Part shown: positions 27,166-36,925 of the stretch, piece by piece | Position numbering within the stretch: position 1 is the stretch's first letter | How the letters are laid out: each line of letters starts with the position of its first letter | Source of the DNA: Endozoicomonas sp965208385 | Lineage (GTDB): Bacteria > Pseudomonadota > Gammaproteobacteria > Pseudomonadales > Endozoicomonadaceae | DNA length: 64,000 nucleotides | Direction of reading: 5' to 3' | Assembly (NCBI GenBank): GCA_965208385.1 | Contig: CBDBOO010000109.1 | Coordinates: 1 to 64,000 of the forward strand | Notes under the pieces: generated by a model | What the model was told of the DNA's origin: nothing | Database searches by the model: none | What the model saw: the letters and a program-made list of their open reading frames with translations, nothing else | Program-made: the position numbers and the translations under genes

Positions 27166-30100
27166 ATGGTACGTCTCAGCTCCCACCCGACATACCACCG
27201 TTTATTATCAGCATTTACTGCACTGATATTACTTTTCCATTGTCAATCTACACTCTCTCTGGAAATGCTATCAATGCCGTTCGTTCCGGACACTGGTTAC
27301 GATTCGAGAGTATCCTGGTCTTTTCCTTCTTCTGAAATATCCACCTCATCATTGAGTAGTCAGCAGGACTATCTATCCGTTGAAGAGACTGTTTCACAGC
27401 AAGAATACAAATTACTGACTGACCATGAACTTGTTCCAAAACAGATATTCATTTCTTTACCTCATAGAGAGCCTGATGACCGGCGCATTGTACAGAACCC
27501 GCCTATCCTCATGTGGCAGAACAGTGAGAACAGTCTCCTGGTATTTCAGGAAGAAAAGAACGCTGTTATCGCGACTATCAATAGAACGGGGCCTGAAATA
27601 GATTTTTTTATCACAGGCCCCCTACTGGTAGGGCAGTTGGAAAATAATAACCAGATTATCAGCTCAATAACCAGCAACCTGTCTCAATCAGTATCATATT
27701 CTGATGACCCGTTACTGACACTGCTGTTACTTTTACTGGGCAAGCACTCGGTTGCTTATCGGTTTACTTCAGAGCAAGAAGGGGATGTCTATGCATTTAT
27801 TGATGCTGATGGGCGGCACCATCTAATTCCCCGTGAGCAATTGATACGGATTATCGGTTTGTATTCTGACAAGGTGATTGTCGAGTTGTATCCGGAAGTG
27901 TTTGGGGAAGGACTTCGAGCCACAAACAGTGACACACCTGAAGCCTGGAATCAGATGATGCGTATTATCCCTCCGGGTACTCTGAGGTTACTGGATCGAC
28001 TGATTAATGAATACGACATAGATCATACAATAGTGCTGCTGGAGCAACTGACCCATTACGTTAAAGAAACTCCCGTCGAACATTCTAAGAGTGAAAAAAA
28101 AAGAAAGAAAAAATCGGGTGAACCCCCAAAAGTATCCACCCAGTCAAAGCAGGCTGAAGCTTCAGCAGTCGACGAAGTTCCAGGACGTGCATATGCAAGT
28201 GGCAACAAAGGGTGGCGGTTACGAGATTCAAGAGGTATTCATGAATCATCAAATAAAAGCACTCTTCTCAAATATGAAGAGTCTCTTACACGACTAATGG
28301 GTATCATTGACCTCTTCGAGCGCTTCACTTGGAGCAGGGCTCATAGTACTTATGATACAATCTACGTTATGGTGTCATACAGCCTGTTCCAACTAAAATC
28401 AGTTTACAATCAGCTAAGCAGTAAGATTCATCAAGAAAAACTCAGAGAGGTACTTCACCGCCCTTCAGGAGTTCAACCAGATGATCTGTTAACAGCAATT
28501 GCTTCCCCTGTGTTTGAAGCGACTTACCAGCTATTTTCCAGCTACTACCAGACATTGCTTAATGCGCAGAAGGCAATGGCTGAAGGTAAGCCAGGCTGCA
28601 TACCAACCCCCTTTTATTTTTTTGAAACCCTGAAAGCGGTTCTTAAGCTGGATTTACTATGCCTTAACCCCAAGTACCAGTCGCTGTTCGTGAAGTCTGA
28701 CTTTCGCCCCGTACTGGCTGCAGTCTGCGGTCTAATGATGACTCTTACAAGTCAGACTGCGCCTTCAGTTGTCCTGAAAATATCCAGTCAGAATATTCAA
28801 GGACGAGTTGAAACAAAAATGGCAGAATACATAGCTCGTGCATTTCCCCCTTTGAGACCATCGGAGCCAGCACTGGTAAAAACAATAGTTGGTATCCTGA
28901 GTCTTGGTTACTGGCAACATTTTATACTGAATACTTCCGCGTTTTCATTAGAGCCTCAATACCGTCTGAATGCTGTTGAAAGCTTGCTAATCAGCATCGA
29001 AACATGCATTCAGGAACAATATTTTCAGGATGCATCAACAGCGCTTGACTATTTGACGAAGTGCGGAAGCCTTGGTCAGGACCTTTCTGTACTGGTGCAC
29101 AGTAATCCAGCTTTGGCGGATACCTGTAATCGGGTATTTCTGGGATGTATAGGTATTGTTCTGAAACTTGCACCAGAATACAGAGATAAACCCCATCAGC
29201 AGGCCATGAGTCTCTTTGAGGATTTTATAGAAACAGTCGATTATCTTCTTCTTTCATTTAGGAATCCCCCTGAAGCTGAAGCTGAAGCTGAAACAGAAGC
29301 AGAAGCAGAAGCAGAAGCAGCTGCATTTGCTCATTGCACTGAGCAGCTATACATAGCAAAACGACTAATAAAAGATATATTTGACAGTGATAGGGAAGTT
29401 GCTGACAGGACAGCCGACGAGTTGGTAAGAGAAGATTTTGAACAAATTGAGCAGAAGAGAATCGATCGAAGGAGGCTCGATATAGTACTGAAATTGACCA
29501 GTCAAAGTTTCCAGACAACAGTGGTCGATCAGACCGCTGTGGCCGAACAGACAGCAAGTAAAGAAGTAAAAAAAAATGATATACCTGAACCTTCTTCGCT
29601 GTCAAAGTGGGAGGATGAGATGCTTCTCGTGCATCAATCCTATCAATCAGATAACCTTCAGGAGGCTCTGGACCATTTACATATTGCTATTAGCAGCACT
29701 ACTGATAATGCGCTCCTGGTAAAAAGTTACTGTGAACAGATATTAATGGAGGGACAACAGCTTCGTACACCAATGTCTCAACTTAGAGTACTTAAACGAA
29801 AATTGAATGAAGTTGAAGAACAGGTAAAACACGTTAATATCCAGGTGGTACGAGAAATAATGGCTGATATTTCTCCGGAATCACCTATCAAAGCTAAGTT
29901 AGTCAAACTTAGAGAACATAAAATTACACCAACACCTTTGTATGAACAGAAAAAATATTATCAAAACGTTGAAACGTTTTTCGCTGAAATTAACAAGTCT
30001 ATCATTCCTTTGAATGAATTAATGACCAGTGTTGAATGTCTTGTATTGCAATTTGACCCTATGCCTCAGGATGCTTCTGCTGAAATGGTTTTATATGTAA

Positions 30101-30330
30101 AAGATATGCTGACTCTGATCGAGACAGACCTGCAATGGCTTTCCAGTCATATTATCAGTATCAAACGCACATTGATCACTATTGGAATATGTGAGCAAGA
30201 ACTCGGTCAATATATTAATAGCCATATTAGAATTAGGCAGAGGCTCCTAGAAAACAGTAGTCAACTATATAAAGATATAGATCTTAAATTGAAGGGTTGG
30301 CAAGCGCTGCGTGGTAAACTTGCACAGTAA
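27166..30330 (+). CDS. very large predicted exported protein (about 1054 aa)
   Basis: The start at ATG 27166 is preferred over the TTG two codons earlier. It gives a basic N-terminus and a hydrophobic core (LLSAFTALILLFHCQSTL), a likely signal peptide. Residues about 310-335 are a Lys-rich patch (KSEKKRKKKS). Around residue 705 an (Ala-Glu)n run is encoded by a GAAGCT/GAAGCA repeat (29275-29318). The C-terminal 250 residues are strongly helical and probably coiled coil. I recognise no family. The stop codon is supplied by a 46-bp fragment of IS66 end (30327-30372), so the original C-terminus may be longer. It diverges from the large gene at 21416. Candidate secreted effector, by inference only. 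Confidence 0.6.
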   Translation: MVRLSSHPTYHRLLSAFTALILLFHCQSTLSLEMLSMPFVPDTGYDSRVSWSFPSSEISTSSLSSQQDYLSVEETVSQQEYKLLTDHELVPKQIFISLPHREPDDRRIVQNPPILMWQNSENSLLVFQEEKNAVIATINRTGPEIDFFITGPLLVGQLENNNQIISSITSNLSQSVSYSDDPLLTLLLLLLGKHSVAYRFTSEQEGDVYAFIDADGRHHLIPREQLIRIIGLYSDKVIVELYPEVFGEGLRATNSDTPEAWNQMMRIIPPGTLRLLDRLINEYDIDHTIVLLEQLTHYVKETPVEHSKSEKKRKKKSGEPPKVSTQSKQAEASAVDEVPGRAYASGNKGWRLRDSRGIHESSNKSTLLKYEESLTRLMGIIDLFERFTWSRAHSTYDTIYVMVSYSLFQLKSVYNQLSSKIHQEKLREVLHRPSGVQPDDLLTAIASPVFEATYQLFSSYYQTLLNAQKAMAEGKPGCIPTPFYFFETLKAVLKLDLLCLNPKYQSLFVKSDFRPVLAAVCGLMMTLTSQTAPSVVLKISSQNIQGRVETKMAEYIARAFPPLRPSEPALVKTIVGILSLGYWQHFILNTSAFSLEPQYRLNAVESLLISIETCIQEQYFQDASTALDYLTKCGSLGQDLSVLVHSNPALADTCNRVFLGCIGIVLKLAPEYRDKPHQQAMSLFEDFIETVDYLLLSFRNPPEAEAEAETEAEAEAEAAAFAHCTEQLYIAKRLIKDIFDSDREVADRTADELVREDFEQIEQKRIDRRRLDIVLKLTSQSFQTTVVDQTAVAEQTASKEVKKNDIPEPSSLSKWEDEMLLVHQSYQSDNLQEALDHLHIAISSTTDNALLVKSYCEQILMEGQQLRTPMSQLRVLKRKLNEVEEQVKHVNIQVVREIMADISPESPIKAKLVKLREHKITPTPLYEQKKYYQNVETFFAEINKSIIPLNELMTSVECLVLQFDPMPQDASAEMVLYVKDMLTLIETDLQWLSSHIISIKRTLITIGICEQELGQYINSHIRIRQRLLENSSQLYKDIDLKLKGWQALRGKLAQ

Positions 30331-30372
30331 CCGCCAATAAATCCGCGTAATTGCTCCATTCCTGTTATTTAG
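30327..30372 (+). repeat. solitary IS66 end fragment
   Basis: The 46 bp starting GTAACCGCCAATAAATCCGC match the left end of the IS66 element at 34168-34213 with one mismatch. No other IS66 sequence is attached here. It provides the stop codon of the preceding gene. Confidence 0.7.
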
Positions 30373-30514
30373 TGCCTGTCCGAAAACCCTTAAAACTTAA
30401 CGCATGATGACCTTCACCCTTGCCGTAATTGATTGAAAATCAACCAGCTCGTTTTTGAAGGTTAATTTTTCAACAAATCCAGAGAAATTCCCTTAGAATT
30501 TGTCTTTTTTGATT

Positions 30515-30770
30515 AAGTGGCATCCTCACGCTGCCGTGATTTTTGTAAAATTGAACTCACTTCCGTATTTCAGCCTGCGAGTCGCAACTTTTTCCGGTCT
30601 TGCTCTTGCAAGAGCTTGCCCAATCTATGCAAGTTGCTCCCCAAAACAGCAAGAGCTACATATCGTTTAAAGCCGATCAGCCCTTCGTCCGGACATTTAT
30701 CAAGACCATGGACTTCCAATGCATTGATATCTGACTCTACAGCCGAATGGGTGTAATTAAAAGTGTTCAT
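30515..30770 (-). pseudogene. ISNCY-type transposase C-terminal remnant
   Basis: On the minus strand a frame reads THSAVESDINALEVHGLDKC then PDEGLIGFKRYVALAVLGSN, LHRLGKLLQEQ. The ESDI.ALE.HGLD.CPD.G..GFKRYVAL..L..NL..LG motif is the familiar C-terminus of an ISNCY-type transposase with the catalytic Glu. The N-terminal two thirds are absent. The sequence from 30373 to 30514 and from 30771 to 30900 has no gene I can support. Confidence 0.65.
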
Positions 30771-30914
30771 TAGAAGTTTTTCTGCCCACAAAACCTCAAT
30801 ATGAACGATAATGTAAGAGTATTTCTCAACCCTAGTACTCCATTCGGCTCGAAATGATATTTTCGTAAAATAGCTCATCCTGATAACTCCATTGAAACAA
30901 ACGACGGAGTTACG

Positions 30915-32066
30915 ATGCTAATCAAATATCATGTCCGATTGACTGATGATGAGCGGGTAATGCTTGAAACCCTGATCAAGCGGGATAAACCCAGAGTTGC
31001 TCAGCACAAGAAACGTCGAGCTGGAATTCTTTTAGCCATTGATGAAAACCAATCTCCCCTGACTCACCAACAGGTAGCCAAAGCTTTCTGTGTCAGGGTG
31101 GTTACTATCTGCCGCCTTCGTCAGCGCCTCGTTGAAGAAGGCTTGGAAGTAGCCATTAATGGCAAGCATGCTGGTAATAGTCACAAGCGCAAACTGGACG
31201 GTGAAGGACAAGCTCACCTTATCGCCATTGCCTGCTCGCCTCCACCGGAAGGTCGGTGTCGTTGGACGCTGAACTTACTACGAGACAAAATGGTTGAGCT
31301 ACAGTATGTTGACGAAATCTCCAGAAGCACCGTTCATGCCGAGTTAAAAAAAAACGAACTTAAACCTTGGCTGAAGAAAGAATGGTGTATCCCTGAAGAG
31401 GAAAGTGCCCATTTTGTCAGTGCTATGGAGGAGGTTCTGGATCTTTACCAACAACCTTATGACCCCAAGCGTCCCTTGGTTTGTCTCGACGAAAGCAATA
31501 AACAGTTAATCATTGAGGTACGTAAACCTATCGCTATAGAGCCTGGTAAGCCCGAGCGCTATGACACGGAGTATGACCGCAATGGCGTCAGTAATATCTT
31601 CATGATATTCGAGCCCCTGGCAGGCTGGCGACATGTTGAGATCACTGATCGCAGAACGGCTGTAGACTGGGCGCATCAGGTCAAAGAGTTAGTGGACGGT
31701 CGTTACAAAGAGGCGGATAAAATTGTACTGGTACAGGACAACCTGAACACCCATACAGCGGCGTCCCTTTATAAAGCCTTTAGCCCTGAAGAGGCGCACC
31801 GAATTGCGAACAAACTTGAGTTTCACTACACGCCAAAACACGGCAGCTGGCTGGATATGGCTGAAATAGAGTTGAGCATACTGAGTCGCCAATGTTTGAA
31901 CTGTCGTATACCGGATCAGGATACGCTTCGCCGTGAAGTGGAAGCTTGGGAGGCAGAGCGCAATGCTTGTAAATCTGCGATGGAGTGGCGTTTCACCACA
32001 GAGAATGCGCGAACTAAGCTGAAAAAGCTTTATCCTGTGTTGCCAGAACCCGCTTGCACTGGATAA
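30915..32066 (+). CDS. IS630-family transposase
   Basis: This 383-aa transposase has an N-terminal helix-turn-helix (LTHQQVAKAFCVRVVTICRL) and the IS630 DDE core: PLVCLDESNKQ with the first Asp, IVLVQDNLNTHT with the second, and HGSWLDMAEIELSIL with the Glu. Length and motifs are those of an intact IS630/Tc1-mariner-type enzyme, which targets TA. A hairpin GCCTCA..TGAGGC lies just after the stop (about 32073-32089). I could not fix the element ends with confidence. Confidence 0.88.
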   Translation: MLIKYHVRLTDDERVMLETLIKRDKPRVAQHKKRRAGILLAIDENQSPLTHQQVAKAFCVRVVTICRLRQRLVEEGLEVAINGKHAGNSHKRKLDGEGQAHLIAIACSPPPEGRCRWTLNLLRDKMVELQYVDEISRSTVHAELKKNELKPWLKKEWCIPEEESAHFVSAMEEVLDLYQQPYDPKRPLVCLDESNKQLIIEVRKPIAIEPGKPERYDTEYDRNGVSNIFMIFEPLAGWRHVEITDRRTAVDWAHQVKELVDGRYKEADKIVLVQDNLNTHTAASLYKAFSPEEAHRIANKLEFHYTPKHGSWLDMAEIELSILSRQCLNCRIPDQDTLRREVEAWEAERNACKSAMEWRFTTENARTKLKKLYPVLPEPACTG

Positions 32067-32294
32067 TGAAAAGCCTCATTGATTGAGGCAGTAAACAACA
32101 AACCGTCGTTCAGTTTCTTCATTGAAAGCTGGCTAATGGTGGGGTATGTGCCAAATATCATATCTATCGTAAAAATCTACAATATCAAGTGTTTGAATAT
32201 GAATATCGTCTCTGAATTGGATAAATAGAAATTATCTGGTCGGTCAGACGTTCCTCAGTTTCAAATTCAGAAAAACGCAGTACTAGTTAGTATT

Positions 32295-32588
32295 ATGCCC
32301 TCACCTATTTCTCTTGCTGATAGACTTGCAGCCCACCCCGAGCTTGAGCTTAGAGTTTCTGCACTTCTGGATATTGTTGAAGCCGAGTCAGGTCTCCTGG
32401 ATCGTGCTGATGATGCTGAAGAAGCCGTCATTGCCCACCTGCGTGAAATGGGCAATGAACTGCTTACTGGCTGGGGTACCTACAAGGAAGATCAAAAATT
32501 TGGCGAGGCTTGCCTGAAGCACCCCGGAGCTAAAACTCAAAAAAAACACTTATTGGCTGAGCACCTATGGGAAAATAGAAGTTCTTGA
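32295..32588 (+). CDS. ISKra4-family transposase, N-terminal frame
   Basis: 97 residues, acidic and helical (LADRLAAHPELELRVSALLD, then REMGNELLTGW), as at the start of ISKra4 transposases. An A8 run at 32539-32546 is followed by divergence from the family. In the next frame the sequence continues as YWLSTYGKIEVLERCQTV, joining the frame that ends at 33600. Slippage at the A-run or an inactivating indel would each explain this. Confidence 0.6.
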   Translation: MPSPISLADRLAAHPELELRVSALLDIVEAESGLLDRADDAEEAVIAHLREMGNELLTGWGTYKEDQKFGEACLKHPGAKTQKKHLLAEHLWENRSS

Positions 32589-33600
32589 ACGCTGCCAGAC
32601 GGTAGACAAGCATCGGGTCAGACCTTTCAGTCATGCCGCTCATATTCACTGTCGCGACTACTCCCGCACAATTCAACGTAAAATTGTAGACTTTGGTGCA
32701 GATAGTTCTTTTCAGGCAGCTGCAAAAAAAATACATGAACATTATGGTATTGATGTGCCTGAGCCTTCTATTCGAGCCATAACTCTTGAGCACGCAAGCT
32801 GTATGCAAAATGATTCCATCAGTGCATCACAAAATCGTCAGGACTGCCTCGGTGAAGCTGCCCAGTTCATAGGAGAAATGGATGGAAGCATGATTCCTGT
32901 TGTCCTCTTTGATGAAGAGGCAGAAGGTGACAAACGCAAAGCACGTAAAACTGAATGGCAGGAGGCTAAACTTTGCCAGGTCTATAAGCTGGGTAGTTCA
33001 GATAAACGTCATCAGGCCACAATGGGAGGGCCGGATGAAGCAGGTGACCAGTGGTTGAGTTGTGCAATAGAGCAGGGGCTCAACCGGCAATCCTCTATCC
33101 ATTGCGTGAGCGATGGAGCCACCTGGATTGCCAACCAGACAAAGAGAGTGTTTGGAGAGCAAGGAAGTTTCCTCGTTGACTATTATCATCTCTCTGAGCA
33201 CTTCGCTGATGCAGCAGAAGAGTGTGTCGGGTTTAACAAGGAAACACGTGTACAGTGGCGGCATATCCAGCAGGAACGCATGAAATCTGGCAATGTTAAT
33301 GCCGTCATGGCAGAGCTTGATCCGCATAGAAACGGAAAGAAAGGCAAAGCAGCCAATAAACCAGAGGAGTGTCACCGATACATCCGAAACCGTCCAGGGC
33401 AATTCGAATATGCTGCAGCAGAAGCAGCCAATCTTCCCATTGGCTCTGGCGAAATAGAAAGTTCTAACAGTGCAGTAGTGCAGATGCGACTAAAAATACC
33501 GGGTGCTTGGTGGAAGCCTTCCATCGCAGGAGCAATGCTTTGCTTAAGAACATTGCGTTCTAACGGGGACAGGGATCAGTACTGGCAGCAAGCAGGATAA
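32540..33600 (+). CDS. ISKra4-family transposase, main catalytic frame
   Basis: The frame opens at the A8 run and the first ATG-type start is 32755. Family features are GEMDGSMIPVV (first Asp), HCVSDGATWIANQ, YHLSEHFADAAEE, and the C-terminal LPIGSGEIESSNSAVVQMRL (Glu region) with GAWWKPSIAGAMLCLR. The product appears full length once joined to the preceding frame. The right end of the element lies before about 33632, where a HigB toxin frame resumes. Confidence 0.75.
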
Positions 33601-33631
33601 TGGGTAGATGGAACACTTTTAATTACACCCG

Positions 33632-33768
33632 GGTATAGGTCGTTCTCTGTTCTGTCTGGTGAAAGGTAACGAAGTTATTATTCTTAACTCTTTCATCAAA
33701 AAAACTCAGAAAACACCCAAGAAAGAACTCGATCTTGCCAAAAAACGACTAAAGGAGGTCAAAAAATG
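33632..33768 (+). pseudogene. higB: HigB-type toxin, 3' fragment
   Basis: The frame reads GRSLFCLVKGNEVIILNSF then IKKTQKTPKKELDLAKKRLK. This is the C-terminal half of phage Gp49-like/HigB ribosome-dependent RNases (the KKTQKTP..E...A..R signature). The N-terminal half has been replaced by the ISKra4 element. Its TGA overlaps the antitoxin ATG (ATGA at 33766), the usual HigBA arrangement. Confidence 0.75.
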
Positions 33769-34065
33769 AAAAGACCAACATTTTCTGATTTCAAAAAGAA
33801 AGCTCTTGAGAATCCAAAGGTTAGAGCTGAGTACGAAGAACTAGAGCTTGCATATGAACTTCGCAGGCAGCTCATTGCCTTGCGTAAAGAAGCAGGACTT
33901 ACACAAGAAGATCTTGCTGAAATACTACATACACAAAAAAGTAATATCACTCGCCTGGAGAATGTAAACTCAAAAGCGTCTCCAAAGCTTTCAACTATCG
34001 AAGACTATGCAAAAGCCATTGGCTATAAAGTTAAAATCAGCTTTGTGCCGCGAGCCGCAACATAA
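33766..34065 (+). CDS. higA: HigA-type antitoxin, Xre helix-turn-helix
   Basis: 99 residues. The helix-turn-helix spans about 38-95, with LRKEAGLTQEDLAEILHTQK followed by SNITRLE and LSTIEDYAKAIGYKVKISF. That is the layout of HigA antitoxins, which neutralise HigB and repress the operon. A good ribosome site (AAAGGAGG) precedes the ATG. With the toxin truncated by the ISKra4 element, the antitoxin is probably an orphan, transcribed if at all from the IS side. Confidence 0.8.
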   Translation: MKRPTFSDFKKKALENPKVRAEYEELELAYELRRQLIALRKEAGLTQEDLAEILHTQKSNITRLENVNSKASPKLSTIEDYAKAIGYKVKISFVPRAAT

Positions 34066-34205
34066 CGAATAAGGATAGATTGCGCCCAGCCGCAATCTTA
34101 TCCGGTTGTTGCACAAGCCCGGGTTGATTTCTGGTGAGGGTGGTCTATTGAAGATTGCTTTTCTGGCGTAACCGCCAATAAATCCGCGTAATTGCCCCAT
34201 TCCTG

Positions 34206-35849
34206 TTATTTATGTACTTTAGAAATCACCCCAGCGGCCTTCTCTGTCCAGGGTAGAAGCTCTTCCAGTTTCTCAACGGTGTCGGCGTAAGGCAGTTCTT
34301 TCAAAATGTGACTCAGGTAGTTGAAGGGCTCTAAACCATTGGCTTTTGCACTTTCGATCAGGCTGTAATACATCGCACTCGCTCTTGCTCCTTTGGGTGT
34401 ATCGGCAAAGAGCCAGTTCTTCCGGCCAACAGTGAAGGGGCGGATGGCATTTTCGGCTGCGGCATTACTGATGTTCAGGTGGCCATCTTCACAATACACG
34501 ACTAGTTTAGGCCATTGATTCAGAGCGTAGTTCATGGCGGTATGGGTTAAACTGCCCGGCATTAAGCGAGTGACGTTTATCTCAAGCCAGCCATGCAGGT
34601 CATCCAGCAACGGTTTACTCCGTTGCTGTCGTTGATATTGCTTTTCCCGGGCAGTCAGGCTTTTGATCTCGTCTTCTATGACGTACAACTTGCGTATCTT
34701 GCCCAAAGCAACATCGGCCTTGCTGACTTTATTGTTTTGCAGCTTTTTACCTGGCTTGGCTTCGCCTTTTTTTGCATCAGTGAATTTACGGCGGACATGA
34801 TCAAAGCACCCGAGCTGAGTGATGCCTTCCTGTTTACACACAGCGGCATAGCTGGCGTAACCATCGGTTTGCAGGTAACCACTGAACCCTTCAAACAGGC
34901 GCAGAGGAACCGCCTTGCTTCGGGAAGGATCGTAGTGAAACAGAACCGATGATTGGCCGGGCGGGCCGCCCAGGGTGACCCACATGTACTTGTCGGAGTT
35001 GATTGATTTCTCCGTTTCCTTGAGCACTTGAACCGTCATTTCATCCGCATTGATGACAGTCCCTTCTCTCTGGTGATCCATCATCAGATTGATGAGTGGT
35101 TGAAGCTGCAATGATAACCGGATTAACCAGTTAGCCATGGTCGTTCGGGTGATAGAACCGCCATAACGAGCCAGTATTTTCTCCTGTCGGTACAGTGGCA
35201 GGGCATCACAATATTTGGCAACAATAATGTACGCCAGCATACGAACACTGACGGCTGATTTTGGAATAGGATGCTTGGGAAGTTTTGCTGCTTTAATAGC
35301 ACGCTTATCTTGCTGGTGTTCGTCTTGCTCGATGAACACCGCTTTTTGCTGAAGATATTTCAGTACACGCACTTTGGCAGGAATAATATCAAGTTCTTCT
35401 TTGACTTTGGTGTAGAAGGTGTTGATGGCACCTTCTTTTTCGTCATCACTCAGATCAATATGCACCTGATGGCGAGGAATTGTTTTTGATAACGGCTTTC
35501 GGCCTTTGTTTGTCTTGTTGTTTTTTTTCGTTTCAGGCTCAGGCTGTTCATCGTCGCGCTCAGCCAGCTCTGCCTCATTGAACATTTCGCCCTGGTTACT
35601 CTTTTCCGTACTGCGACCGTACAGGCGGGCACGTTCCAGGCGGGCACGTTCCAGGCGAAGTTACTCTTCCAGAATTCCAATACGTTTTTTTTGTTCAGCA
35701 ATAACAACCGACTTTTTATCAATGACACTCTCCTGAGCATTGATAACCTGAAGCAGGGAGTCAACACTGTCCGGAGTTTCAGCGCTATCAACGGACAAAT
35801 CCAAGGCGCGATCCGGCTGAAGAATAAGGGGGTCAGTCAATAATTTCAT
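34206..35849 (-). pseudogene. tnpC: IS66 transposase TnpC with an in-frame stop
   Basis: The frame starts at 35849 (MKLLTDPLILQPD), meets TAA at 35661-35663 after ILEE, and resumes in the same frame as LRLERARLERARLYGRSTEK. From there it runs on through the zinc-binding region, the DDE core (VINADEMTVQV; LQTDGYASYAAV; ISNAAAENAIRPF with the Glu) and the C-terminal LLPW. A 15-bp tandem duplication (CTGGAACGTGCCCGC twice) follows the stop. From the internal ATG at 35585 a 459-aa product lacking the leucine-zipper N-terminus could still be made. Confidence 0.85.
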
Positions 35850-35885
35850 AGCCGTTATTTTAACAAAACAGGGGACAAAATGCGC

Positions 35886-36251
35886 CTAAAAACAGCTGTC
35901 GTAATGACGTTTTTTATGGGGTTTCATAAGACTGATGTCGTATCCATCCAATAGCCAGTTCAGCTGCTGCCCCGTCAGTGTTACCAGGTCGTCTGATTTT
36001 TTGGGCCACTTGAATTTGTCTTCCGCCAAACTTTTGTAGTACAGCACAAATCCATTATCTTCCCAGAACAAGCACGTGATTTTATTGCGCTGGCGGTTGG
36101 TAAAAACATACAAATATCCGCTAAAAGGGTTATGACCCAGTTCTTGTTCAACCAGTACGGCCAGCCCTTTGAACGACTTCCGAAAATCAACAGGATCACG
36201 ATAGAGGTACACATCGGTAAGCGTCACTGATGGACGCATGATGGCGGTCAT
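35886..36251 (-). CDS. tnpB: IS66 accessory protein TnpB
   Basis: 121 residues with the IS66 Orf2 signature: VYLYRDPVDFRKSFKGLAVL, then NPFSGYLYVFTNRQRNKITC and LFWEDNGFVLYYKSL. TnpB is needed together with TnpA and TnpC for IS66 transposition. Its ATG overlaps the tnpA stop (ATGA at 36248-36251). Intact. Confidence 0.93.
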   Translation of the reverse strand: MTAIMRPSVTLTDVYLYRDPVDFRKSFKGLAVLVEQELGHNPFSGYLYVFTNRQRNKITCLFWEDNGFVLYYKSLAEDKFKWPKKSDDLVTLTGQQLNWLLDGYDISLMKPHKKRHYDSCF

Positions 36252-36379
36252 TTCAGCAACTCGATCAGTTGCCCGGCGAGCGAGAGATTATTCTGATCAA
36301 TGCCGGATACCGTTAACCCGTTGGGTAATGCGACGGTTAGTTCTGGTGAAAGTCGAGTTTCCTGAGACAGGGTAACCGG

Positions 36380-36543
36380 CAGGGCGATCTCATTTGACAA
36401 ACACCAATCCTGTTGCATATTCAAAAAGCTAGCTTTAAAAACTGAATTTTTGAGAAGTACAGGAAATTAGGCTTATTTTGGTACTTTTGTGTGCTGAATA
36501 ATTAGCCAAACAGAGAAAGTTAGTGCCAAATGAGATCGCCCTG
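36380..36543. repeat. 164-bp MITE (type B) in IS66 tnpA
   Basis: Terminal inverted repeats CAGGGCGATCTCATTTG and its complement bound the element. It is flanked by the 10-bp duplication GGGTAACCGG (36370-36379, 36544-36553). It has no coding capacity. The right 60 bp recur as a fragment at 59093-59151 inside the SWIM-finger gene. No autonomous partner with these ends is present in the window. Confidence 0.85.
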
Positions 36544-36693
36544 GGGTAACCGGTACAAAGCCGTTTTTTAATGGACTTGAATGTTGAGAGACACCCAGCT
36601 TTTTCTTCCAGTACCAGAATTGAGGCTGCTTGATGTCGTGTTGAGTACACCACTCTTTCTGACTTAAGCCAGAGTCACGCCAGGTTTGAAGTC

Positions 36694-36925
36694 GGCTATG
36701 TTCCCGCCAATAGTTGTATTGCTTACTCCCTATGTTTACAGGGCTACAGACGTGCCTTATAAAGTAGAGATATGACTAAATCTTGTATATTGCATTTGTT
36801 TATTGCCCAAAGAACAGCGATTTGTTCTGGGATACCTTCCTATCTCATGAATAGCCATATGTGGAGCAGGAAAATAAAGTTTTTATAGGACTTTAGTGCT
36901 CCCAACTATTGACGGGAACATAGCC
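36694..36925. repeat. 232-bp MITE (type A), copy 1
   Basis: Ends GGCTATGTTCCCG.CAATAGTTG occur in inverted orientation, with a 9-bp target duplication TTTGAAGTC (36685-36693, 36926-36934). The copy at 48996-49227 is identical by eye over its whole length. The ends match those of the IS1595-type element at 41657-44108, so that family is the likely source of transposase. Confidence 0.92.

Noticed and set aside
29258..29605. Leu-rich minus-strand frame (apparent membrane protein)
   Set aside because: The poly-Leu run is the antisense of the Ala-Glu codon repeat in the 1054-aa gene.
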